NCBI GenBank assembly: GCA_944380625.1
Contig: CALWIE010000178.1
Span: 1 to 9,796, forward strand
Origin: an uncultured Clostridia bacterium
GTDB taxonomy: Bacteria; Bacillota_A; Clostridia; Oscillospirales; Acutalibacteraceae
Reading direction: 5' to 3'
DNA length: 9,796 nucleotides
In this document: in pieces, positions 5,119 through 9,796 of the stretch
Layout: every line of letters begins with the position of its first letter
Position numbering within the stretch: the first letter of the stretch is position 1
Notes under the pieces: model-generated
Told to the model about the DNA's origin: nothing
Databases searched by the model: none
Seen by the model: the letters and a program-made list of their open reading frames with translations, nothing else
Translations under genes and position numbers: made by a program

Positions 5119-7497
5119 ATGGGATTTGTAAAAGAAGACGTTTTGCAGCTGAGAAAACAAGTGATAGAGCGGGATTTTTCCCGTATGAACAGCCGCCAGC
5201 AGGAGGCGGTGTTCGCCACCGAAGGGCCCCTGCTGGTGCTGGCCGGGGCGGGCAGCGGGAAGACCACGGTGCTCGTAAACCGCATTGCCCAGATCATCCG
5301 CTACGGCCAGGCCTACCACAGCCCCTTTGTGGGCGAAGCCCTCTCCCAGGAGGACGTGGAGGCCTGCCGGGCCTATTTGTCCGGCGGGGAGCTGCCGGAG
5401 GGCGTCCGGTCCCGGCTGGCGGTTTCCCCCTGCCCTCCCTGGCGGGTGATGGCCATCACCTTCACCAACAAGGCCGCCGGGGAACTGAAGGACCGGCTCT
5501 GCCGGATGCTGGGGGACGGGGGGGAGGAGGTGTGGGCCTCCACCTTCCACTCCAGCTGCGCCAGGATGCTCCGCCGGGATGGGGACCGGCTGGGCTACAC
5601 CTCCCACTTTACCATCTACGATACCGACGACAGCCGCCGGCTGATGAAGGAGGTTCTCAAAGAGCTGGACATCTCCGAACGGGCCCTTTCCCCCCGGGCG
5701 GCCCTCTCCGCCATCTCCCGGGCCAAGGACCAGCTCCTCTCCCCGGAGGAGTACGCCCAGGAGGCCGGGGAGGACTTCCGCCTCAAGCAGGTGGCCCGGG
5801 CCTACAGGCTGTACCAGCGGCGTCTGGAGGACGGGGACGCTATGGACTTCGACGACCTGCCGGTAAACGCTGTGCGCCTGTTTAAAAAATGCCCCGACGT
5901 GCTGGAATATTACCAGAACCGCTTTCGCTACCTGATGGTGGACGAGTACCAGGACACCAACCACGCCCAGTACGAGTTTGTGCGCCTGCTGGCCGGGAAG
6001 AGCGGCAACTTGTGCGTGGTGGGCGACGACGACCAGTCCATCTACAAATTCCGGGGGGCCACCATCGAGAACATCCTCCACTTTGAGGAGGATTTCCCCG
6101 GGGCCCGGGTGGTGCGCTTGGAGCAGAACTACCGCTCCACCCAAAACATCCTGGACGCGGCCAACGCGGTTATCGCCCACAACCAGGAGCGCAAGGGCAA
6201 AACCCTGTGGACCGCCCAGGGCCCCGGCAGGAAGATCTCCCTGCACCTGGCGGAAAACGAGCAGGACGAGGCCGACCGCATCGCCCGCACCATCCTGGAG
6301 GGGGTGGCCCGGGGGCGGAAGTTTTCCGACTACGCGGTGCTCTACCGGATGAATTCCCAGTCCCTGACCTTGGAGCGGATGTTCGCCAAGGAGGGGATCC
6401 CCCACAGGATCATCGGGGGCATCCGGTTCTTCGACCGGAAAGAGGTCCGGGATATGATCGCCTACCTGAGCGTCATCAACAACCCCGCTGATGAGATCCG
6501 CCTGCGCCGCATTGTGAACGTGCCCCGCCGGGGGGTGGGGGAGCGCACGGTGGAGCTGGCCTCTCAAATCGCCCAACAGGTGGGGGAGAGCCTCTACAGC
6601 GTGCTGGGCCATCCCCGGGACTTCCCCGCCATCTCCCGGGCCGCCGGGAAGCTGGCGCCCTTTATGGGGCTTTTGGAGGAGCTGCGGGAGAAAAACGATG
6701 GAGGGCAGCTGTCCCCCAGCGGCCTCTATGAGGAGCTGGTGGACCGCCTCCAGTATGAGGATTTCCTGCGCCAGGACGAGCCTGAGAAAGCGGAGGAGAA
6801 GATCGAAAACGTCCGAGAGCTCTCCTCCATGCTCCGCCGGTACGAGGAGGAGGCCGGGGACGAGGCGGCCCTCTCCGGCTTTTTGGAGGAGGTCTCCCTG
6901 TTTACGGACATCGACAACTACGACCAAGAGGCGGACTCCGCGGTGATGATGACCATCCACTCCGCCAAGGGGCTGGAGTTTCCGGTGGTCTTCCTGCCCG
7001 GCTGGGAAGAAGGCGTCTTCCCCGGCATGTCGGTGCTCTACAACCCCGAAGAAGTGGAGGAGGAGCGCCGCCTGGCCTACGTAGCCATCACCCGGGCCCG
7101 AGAGGAGCTGTACATCTATCACGCGGAGAGCCGGATGATCTTCGGCACCACCTCCCGCAACCGGCTCTCCCGCTTCGGCGGCGAGATCCCCGAGGAGCTT
7201 TTGGAGCACAGCCGTTCCCGGGAGTGGGCCTACCGCTCCCGGGTGGGGGCGGCGCGCCCCGGGACAGGCGCCCCCCGGCAGGCATCCCCGGGGAAGGCGG
7301 CCTTTGTGCCCCACCCGGTGAAGCCCGCCCCCGCCGGCTCCTACAAGCCCGGGGACACGGTCTCCCACAAGACCTTCGGCCAGGGCCTGATCCTCTCCGC
7401 CACACCCATGGCAAACGACACCCTTTTGGAGATCGCCTTTGAAAAGGTGGGCACCAAAAAGCTTTTCGCCAACTTCGCCCGCCTCACCAAACTCTAA
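5119..7497 (+). CDS. pcrA: ATP-dependent 3'-5' DNA helicase PcrA/UvrD
   Basis: This superfamily 1A helicase unwinds DNA 3' to 5' in nucleotide excision repair and replication, and clears RecA filaments or stalled RNA polymerase. All motifs are visible: Q motif NSRQQEAV (24-31), Walker A GAGSGKTT (43-50), Ia ITFTNKAAGELK, Walker B DEYQD (275-279), III GDDDQSIYKFRG (from 302), IV QNYRSTQNIL, V HSAKGLEF (GLEF 618-621) and VI YVAITRAREEL (A656-L664). The C-terminal segment, about 742-792 (YKPGDTVSHKTFGQG onward), matches the Tudor-like RNA polymerase-binding domain of PcrA. The length of 792 aa is slightly above usual because of an insertion of about 40 residues between Walker A and motif Ia, near residues 61-105. 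The start is ATG 5119, with AAAGGG 6-7 nt upstream. It has its own promoter. No T-tailed terminator is seen after it; repeats begin at once. Confidence 0.96.
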   Translation: MGFVKEDVLQLRKQVIERDFSRMNSRQQEAVFATEGPLLVLAGAGSGKTTVLVNRIAQIIRYGQAYHSPFVGEALSQEDVEACRAYLSGGELPEGVRSRLAVSPCPPWRVMAITFTNKAAGELKDRLCRMLGDGGEEVWASTFHSSCARMLRRDGDRLGYTSHFTIYDTDDSRRLMKEVLKELDISERALSPRAALSAISRAKDQLLSPEEYAQEAGEDFRLKQVARAYRLYQRRLEDGDAMDFDDLPVNAVRLFKKCPDVLEYYQNRFRYLMVDEYQDTNHAQYEFVRLLAGKSGNLCVVGDDDQSIYKFRGATIENILHFEEDFPGARVVRLEQNYRSTQNILDAANAVIAHNQERKGKTLWTAQGPGRKISLHLAENEQDEADRIARTILEGVARGRKFSDYAVLYRMNSQSLTLERMFAKEGIPHRIIGGIRFFDRKEVRDMIAYLSVINNPADEIRLRRIVNVPRRGVGERTVELASQIAQQVGESLYSVLGHPRDFPAISRAAGKLAPFMGLLEELREKNDGGQLSPSGLYEELVDRLQYEDFLRQDEPEKAEEKIENVRELSSMLRRYEEEAGDEAALSGFLEEVSLFTDIDNYDQEADSAVMMTIHSAKGLEFPVVFLPGWEEGVFPGMSVLYNPEEVEEERRLAYVAITRAREELYIYHAESRMIFGTTSRNRLSRFGGEIPEELLEHSRSREWAYRSRVGAARPGTGAPRQASPGKAAFVPHPVKPAPAGSYKPGDTVSHKTFGQGLILSATPMANDTLLEIAFEKVGTKKLFANFARLTKL

Positions 7498-7502
7498 TCC
7501 CC

Positions 7503-7535
7503 CACGGGCCCGTGACCGGTGCGTGGCCGCACGGG
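7503..7535 (+). other. Palindrome and GC-rich hairpin after pcrA
   Basis: CACGGGCCCGTG (7503-7514) is a perfect 12-bp palindrome 5 nt after the pcrA stop. Its right arm CCCGTG (7509-7514) can also pair with CACGGG (7530-7535). There is no T-tract, so it is not a standard terminator, though it may block RNA decay or slow polymerase. CCGTGACCGG (7510-7519) recurs in direct or inverted form near 7745-7770 and 7946-7955, tying this spot to the repeat region. Confidence 0.5.
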
Positions 7536-7616
7536 ACAAGCCGCCTTCTTGCCTACGGCAAGGGCGGGTGCGTGGCCGCACAGGACAAGCCGCCTTCTTG
7601 CCTACGGCAAGGGCGG
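7519..7616 (+). repeat. 49-bp tandem repeat, two copies
   Basis: Unit 1 (7519-7567) and unit 2 (7568-7616) differ at a single base (7533 G versus 7582 A). Each unit can form two hairpins: GTGC/GCAC at its start, and CTTGCC-TAC-GGCAAG, which is extended by CCGCC/GGCGG across a TT bulge, at its end. The near identity suggests a recent duplication. Open frames across it are low complexity and I do not consider them genes. Confidence 0.9.
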
Positions 7617-7640
7617 GATTGTCCTACACAAACTTCTGGC

Positions 7641-7756
7641 GAGTAGGTGGCTGCCGTTTTGCAGGAAAAGCAAAAACCGCGCCACCGCTTTACCCACCCA
7701 CTGTAGAGAGCGAGTGGAACGAGCGACAACGCGACTCGTCCCGGCCGGTCACGGCC
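7641..7756 (+). repeat. Dispersed intergenic repeat, copy B
   Basis: Copy B aligns without gaps to copy C (7842-7957); I count 100 of 116 bases identical. Its 3' half also aligns to copy A (1-65). A 5' hairpin pairs GGTGGC (7646-7651) with GCCACC (7681-7686), and inside it GTTTTGC pairs with GCAAAA and one bulge. The invariant core ACTGTAGAGAGCGAGTGG (7700-7717) follows, then ACTCGTCCCGGCCGGTCACGG. At the C-copy positions matching the outer stem, the central T-A pair (7648/7684) becomes C-G (7849/7885), while two other pairs are lost. Confidence 0.9.
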
Positions 7757-7770
7757 CGGCCCGTGACCGG
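7745..7770 (+). repeat. Perfect 10-bp inverted repeat at the end of copy B
   Basis: CCGGTCACGG (7745-7754) and CCGTGACCGG (7761-7770) face each other around a 6-nt loop. The left arm is part of the repeat and recurs in copy C (7946-7955). The right arm lies just beyond the B/C alignment and also occurs after pcrA at 7510-7519. Such an arrangement could mark an element boundary. No T-tail follows. Confidence 0.75.
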
Positions 7771-7841
7771 GCTGGACAATTCGCGCTCCAGGCCGCTCGC
7801 TGGCGCTCGGGCTGTGTGAGTCGGCAGCGCGCGTTCGCGGA

Positions 7842-7964
7842 GGGTAGGCGACTGCCGTTTTACGGAAAAAGCAACAACCGCGCCGCAGCGCTGGCCACCC
7901 ACTGTAGAGAGCGAGTGGAACGAGCGATGGCGCGACTCGTCCCGGCCGGTCACGGCCACGCGCC
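7842..7964 (+). repeat. Dispersed intergenic repeat, copy C
   Basis: Copy C starts exactly 201 bp after copy B. It keeps the core ACTGTAGAGAGCGAGTGG (7901-7918) and the CCGGTCACGG tail. It then ends in CGGCCACGCGCC (7953-7964), the same 12-mer that ends copy A at 201-212. The next gene begins 60 nt later, compared with 44 nt for mtaB after copy A. The bases between copies B and C (7757-7841) are GC-rich, with short inverted repeats such as CCAG/CTGG, and hold no gene I can support. Confidence 0.88.
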
Positions 7965-7966
7965 CG

Positions 7967-7993
7967 CACCAATTCCTTTGGGAGACATACAAT
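7967..7993 (+). promoter_or_regulatory. Possible sporulation (sigma-K/sigma-E-like) promoter
   Basis: CATACAAT (7986-7993) matches the -10 pattern of mother-cell sigma factors (CATACA-T for sigma-E; sigma-K begins CATA). CACC (7967-7970), about 15 nt upstream, resembles a sigma-K -35. The sigma-E -35 is not seen at the right distance. TACAAT alone would also pass as a sigma-A -10, but no matching -35 exists 17 nt upstream. The site lies 31 nt before the start of the cysteine-rich gene. Confidence 0.4.
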
Positions 7994-8024
7994 GGGAGTG
8001 AGAAACCCCAAAGGAGGAGATTTC

Positions 8025-8828
8025 ATGGCCGAAAATGAATGCGTCCCGGAGTACGATTGCAGGGACTATTTCAAAGAGGCGGTGTGCATCGACGCGCAGC
8101 GGGTGTACGACAGCTGCTCGGATAAGGACTGCCTCGAGGACATACGGGTGCTGTTCCCCGCGGCGCGGCAGCCCCTGGTGGACAGCGCCACCAACGTGCG
8201 CATCCGGGACGTGAGCGTCATCACCGTGTACATGGACCTGCAGCCCATCCCCTTTAACAAGGGCTTTTACTCGGTGGACATGACCTTTTTCTTCGACGTG
8301 GCCCTGGACCTGTTCGGCGGGCCCACGTCCTGCCCGGTGCCGGTAAACGGGGTGTCCATCTTCAACAAAAAGGTAATCCTTTACGGCAGCGAGGGCAACG
8401 TAAAGCTGTTCACCTCGGGCTGTGGGATGGACGATCCCCAGGTGGAGGACGCCCGGGTGCTGCCCAAGGCCACCGTGCAGGTGGCGGAGCCCGTGGCCCT
8501 TTCCGCCCGGCTCTGCGAGCACCCGGCCTGCGGGTGCGAGCCCTACTGCCGCATCCCAGAGTCCATCTGCCAGCGCTATGGGGGCGAGTTTGAGACCGGC
8601 CCCCAGAAAAACGTGGTGTACGCCACCATTGGGCTGTTCATCATCGTCCAGGTGGTGCGCAACGTCCAAATGCTCATCCCCGCCTACGACTTCTGCGTGC
8701 CCGAGAAGGAGTGCGTCGCCTCCAGCGACAACCCCTGCGAGCTGTTCCGGCGCATCGACTTCCCCACCAGCGAGTTCTTCCCGCCCAAGGCCACCGACCT
8801 GGGCGAAGGGGGCCACCCCTGCCGCTGA
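8025..8828 (+). CDS. Uncharacterised cysteine-rich protein
   Basis: I do not recognise a named family with confidence. The 267-aa product has 16 cysteines. Five are in the first 36 residues (6, 12, 21, 31, 36), in a segment reading CRDYFKEAVCIDAQRVYDSC. A cluster lies in the middle (LCEHPACGCEPYCRIPESIC), and others near the C-terminus. Between them is a cysteine-poor stretch rich in beta-forming and aromatic residues (ITVYMDLQPIPF, FYSVDMTFFFDVALDLF). There is no signal peptide. A short hydrophobic run (VVYATIGLFIIVQVV) is probably a buried strand, not a membrane segment. The start is ATG 8025, 7 nt after AAGGAGG; an upstream ATG at 7992 overlaps the promoter-like site. Cysteine richness and the sporulation-like -10 fit a spore coat or similar cross-linked protein, which is inference. 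It is flanked by repeat copy C and a strong terminator. Confidence 0.85.
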   Translation: MAENECVPEYDCRDYFKEAVCIDAQRVYDSCSDKDCLEDIRVLFPAARQPLVDSATNVRIRDVSVITVYMDLQPIPFNKGFYSVDMTFFFDVALDLFGGPTSCPVPVNGVSIFNKKVILYGSEGNVKLFTSGCGMDDPQVEDARVLPKATVQVAEPVALSARLCEHPACGCEPYCRIPESICQRYGGEFETGPQKNVVYATIGLFIIVQVVRNVQMLIPAYDFCVPEKECVASSDNPCELFRRIDFPTSEFFPPKATDLGEGGHPCR

Positions 8829-8841
8829 AACCCGCCCCCGG

Positions 8842-8869
8842 AAAGACCCCCGTTTTCCCGGGGGTTTTT
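8842..8869 (+). terminator. Intrinsic terminator of the cysteine-rich gene
   Basis: ACCCCCG (8846-8852) pairs with CGGGGGT (8859-8865) around a 6-nt loop, extended by AAAG against the following T-run. T5 ends at 8869. It starts 14 nt after the stop codon and ends the transcript before the MarR promoter. Confidence 0.92.
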
Positions 8870-8889
8870 CCCTTTTGGGACGCCCTGTG

Positions 8890-8918
8890 TTGACAAGGAT
8901 GGGAAAATCCGGTATACT
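8890..8918 (+). promoter_or_regulatory. Strong sigma-A promoter for the MarR gene
   Basis: A perfect TTGACA (8890-8895) and TATACT (8913-8918) are spaced exactly 17 nt. This is the best vegetative promoter on the plus strand of the window. The start of transcription, near 8925, falls inside the palindrome at 8921-8938. Confidence 0.9.
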
Positions 8919-8920
8919 AA

Positions 8921-8938
8921 CTGTTAGTTACCTAACAG
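8921..8938. promoter_or_regulatory. Operator-like palindrome, likely MarR autoregulation site
   Basis: CTGTTAG (8921-8927) and CTAACAG (8932-8938) form a perfect 7-bp inverted repeat around TTAC. The centre TTAGTTACCTAA resembles the AT-rich dyads bound by MarR/SlyA-type dimers. It begins 2 nt after the -10 box, so bound protein would block initiation. The next gene encodes a MarR-type protein, so self-repression is the natural reading, though not proven here. Confidence 0.75.
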
Positions 8939-8956
8939 AACGGGAGGGAAAGGCCA

Positions 8957-9388
8957 GTGGAATATGGGGGAGACATCGGTTTCCAAATCCGCACCTTGTC
9001 CCACCTGGTGAAGCGCCGCGTAGATAAAATGGCGTTTTCCCGGGAAGACCAGCCCACGGGGATGCAGGGGTGGATTTTGGGCTACCTCTACGAGAACCGG
9101 GACCGGGAGGTGTTCCAGCGGGACATCCAAGAGCAGTTCACCATCCGGCGCTCCACGGTGACGGGCATTTTGCAGCTGATGGAGAAAAACGGCCTGATTG
9201 TCCGCAGCTCCGTAGAGCGGGACGCCCGGCTGAAAAAGCTGGAGCTCACCCCCCGGGGCGTGGAGCTTCACGAGCGGGTGACCCGGAGCATCCGGGAGGT
9301 GGAGGACGGCCTCTCCCAGTGCTTGACCCAGGAGGAGAAAAAGGCCTTCCTGGAAATTTGCGGCAAGCTGCGGGCCCATTTAAAGTGA
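8957..9388 (+). CDS. MarR-family winged-helix transcriptional regulator
   Basis: This 143-aa dimeric DNA-binding protein is of normal MarR length. An N-terminal dimer helix (about 5-27) is followed by the winged helix-turn-helix. The recognition helix is near RRSTVTGILQLMEKNGL (64-80), and the wing runs from 83 to 101 with the family hallmark ERDARLKKLELTPRG. A C-terminal helix completes the dimer interface. The start is GTG 8957, with GGGAGG about 9 nt upstream; the next ATG would cut into the first helix. It is a single-gene unit with its own promoter, operator-like site and terminator. No transporter or enzyme gene adjoins it on the same strand, so its target and ligand are unknown. MarR proteins often respond to phenolic compounds or oxidants. 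Confidence 0.93.
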   Translation: MEYGGDIGFQIRTLSHLVKRRVDKMAFSREDQPTGMQGWILGYLYENRDREVFQRDIQEQFTIRRSTVTGILQLMEKNGLIVRSSVERDARLKKLELTPRGVELHERVTRSIREVEDGLSQCLTQEEKKAFLEICGKLRAHLK

Positions 9389-9401
9389 GATCCGCAAAGG
9401 G

Positions 9402-9439
9402 AAATCCCCTATCCAGGGAATCTGGACAGGGGATTTTTT
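9402..9439 (+). terminator. Intrinsic terminator of the MarR gene, inside the 3' end of the facing gene
   Basis: AAATCCCCT (9402-9410) pairs with AGGGGATTT (9428-9436), and TCCAG (9412-9416) pairs with CTGGA (9422-9426) inside. A T6 run (9434-9439) follows. Most of the hairpin also encodes the last residues and stop of the minus-strand gene ending at 9409. Read on the minus strand it is preceded by A6 and followed by TTTCCC, so it may act weakly in that direction too. Confidence 0.92.
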
Positions 9440-9796
9440 GCAGGCTGGCAGATAAGCTCCTCATAGCGGGAGCCCCCGGGCCCCAAGTGGGACCGCAAAA
9501 GGCAGACCCTATCGCACCGGGCCCGGATGGGCCGGGGGAGGGACGCCCCCTGGGGAGTGGGGACCGGGACGCGGCGGGCCAGGGTCACATGGGGCAGGAA
9601 GGGCCGCCTTTCCAAGGAGAATCCCTCTTTTTCCAGCAGGGAGCGGAGCTCCTTTTCCAGGGCCGCTAGCTCCGGGCAGGGGCCGGCTCCCAGCCACCAG
9701 AGGAACCCGCCCTTTTGAGGGAAGGAGCCCAGCCGGGAAAAGCCCAGATCCAGCGCCGGGGGCTCCAGGGCGAAAAGGGCCCGGCGGGCCGCCGGG
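9409..9796 (-). CDS. thpR: RNA 2',3'-cyclic phosphodiesterase, ThpR/LigT family (5' part outside window)
   Basis: The minus-strand frame is open from the window edge to a TAG at 9411-9409, giving 128 C-terminal residues. No start is visible, so the gene enters from beyond 9796. 2H phosphoesterases of this family open 2',3'-cyclic phosphates on RNA and were first described as 2'-5' RNA ligases. The visible part has the second catalytic HxTx motif in RPFLPHVTLARR. Before it are the family features FSRLGSFPQKGGFLWWLG and a helix ELAALEKELRSLLEKEGF. The first HxTx motif lies outside the window. The full protein is usually about 180 aa, so roughly 50 residues are missing. The tail KNPLSRFPG is encoded within the MarR terminator hairpin. 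Confidence 0.87.
   Translation of the reverse strand, partial: PAARRALFALEPPALDLGFSRLGSFPQKGGFLWWLGAGPCPELAALEKELRSLLEKEGFSLERRPFLPHVTLARRVPVPTPQGASLPRPIRARCDRVCLLRSHLGPGGSRYEELICQPAKNPLSRFPG

Noticed and set aside
4870..7581. A 903-codon open frame on the minus strand opposite pcrA
   Set aside because: It is a mirror frame of the GC-rich pcrA gene, with Gly/His/Pro/Val-rich low-complexity translation and no domain. pcrA has every helicase motif.
7641..7690. A tRNA or small structured RNA gene, suggested by a closed stem
   Set aside because: No cloverleaf, no T-loop sequence and no CCA end. Only a single long stem is visible.
7641..7964. A CRISPR array, suggested by repeated units with hairpins
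   Set aside because: Only two long copies (about 116 bp) with 16 mismatches, 85-bp spacing and no cas genes. Repeat length and divergence do not fit CRISPR.
7519..8026. Open frames on both strands through the repeat region, each carrying a 67-residue internal repeat
   Set aside because: The 201-bp period is a multiple of 3, so repeats stay in frame by arithmetic. Differences between copies B and C are mostly amino acid changing, there is no ribosome site, and both strands are open equally. I read this as non-coding.

Overview
The window looks like chromosomal DNA of a GC-rich member of the Clostridia, most likely Oscillospiraceae/Ruminococcaceae-like. The evidence is strong purine-rich Shine-Dalgarno sites, vegetative promoters of the TTGACA-17-TATAAT type, compact T-tailed terminators, frequent GTG/TTG starts (5 of 8 genes with a visible start), strong G/C preference at third codon positions, and a typical gene set (MtaB, UMF1-type MFS transporter, NrdR, DUF1836 regulator, PcrA). 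The genus cannot be told from the window alone.

Layout. 1-256: a dispersed repeat (copy A) and a nested inverted-repeat region, immediately followed by mtaB (257-1555, +). 1556-1751: two terminator-like hairpins. 1752-3038 (+): a UMF1-family MFS transporter, ending at a bidirectional terminator shared with the converging nrdR (3104-3568, -). 3642-4984 (-): a coupled pair, a DUF1836/MerR-like regulator followed by a TIM-barrel sugar phosphate isomerase/epimerase, which may read on into nrdR. 4985-5118: back-to-back divergent sigma-A promoters. 5119-7497 (+): UvrD/PcrA helicase. 7498-7985: about 490 bases with no convincing gene, packed with repeats: a 49-bp unit in two tandem copies, then two more copies (B and C) of the copy A repeat, spaced exactly 201 bp. 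8025-8828 (+): an uncharacterised cysteine-rich protein with a sporulation-like -10 element. 8957-9388 (+): a MarR-type regulator with its own promoter and a perfect operator-like palindrome. 9409-9796 (-): the 3' part of a LigT/ThpR-type 2H phosphoesterase gene that runs off the window.

The genes are mainly housekeeping: tRNA modification, DNA repair helicase, control of ribonucleotide reductase, RNA phosphoesterase. They do not form one pathway. The least explained content is the GC-rich structured repeat family, whose copies A and C each end in the same 12-mer 44-60 nt upstream of a start codon (mtaB and the cysteine-rich gene), and the cysteine-rich gene itself. I see no CRISPR array, transposase, integrase, rRNA or tRNA.
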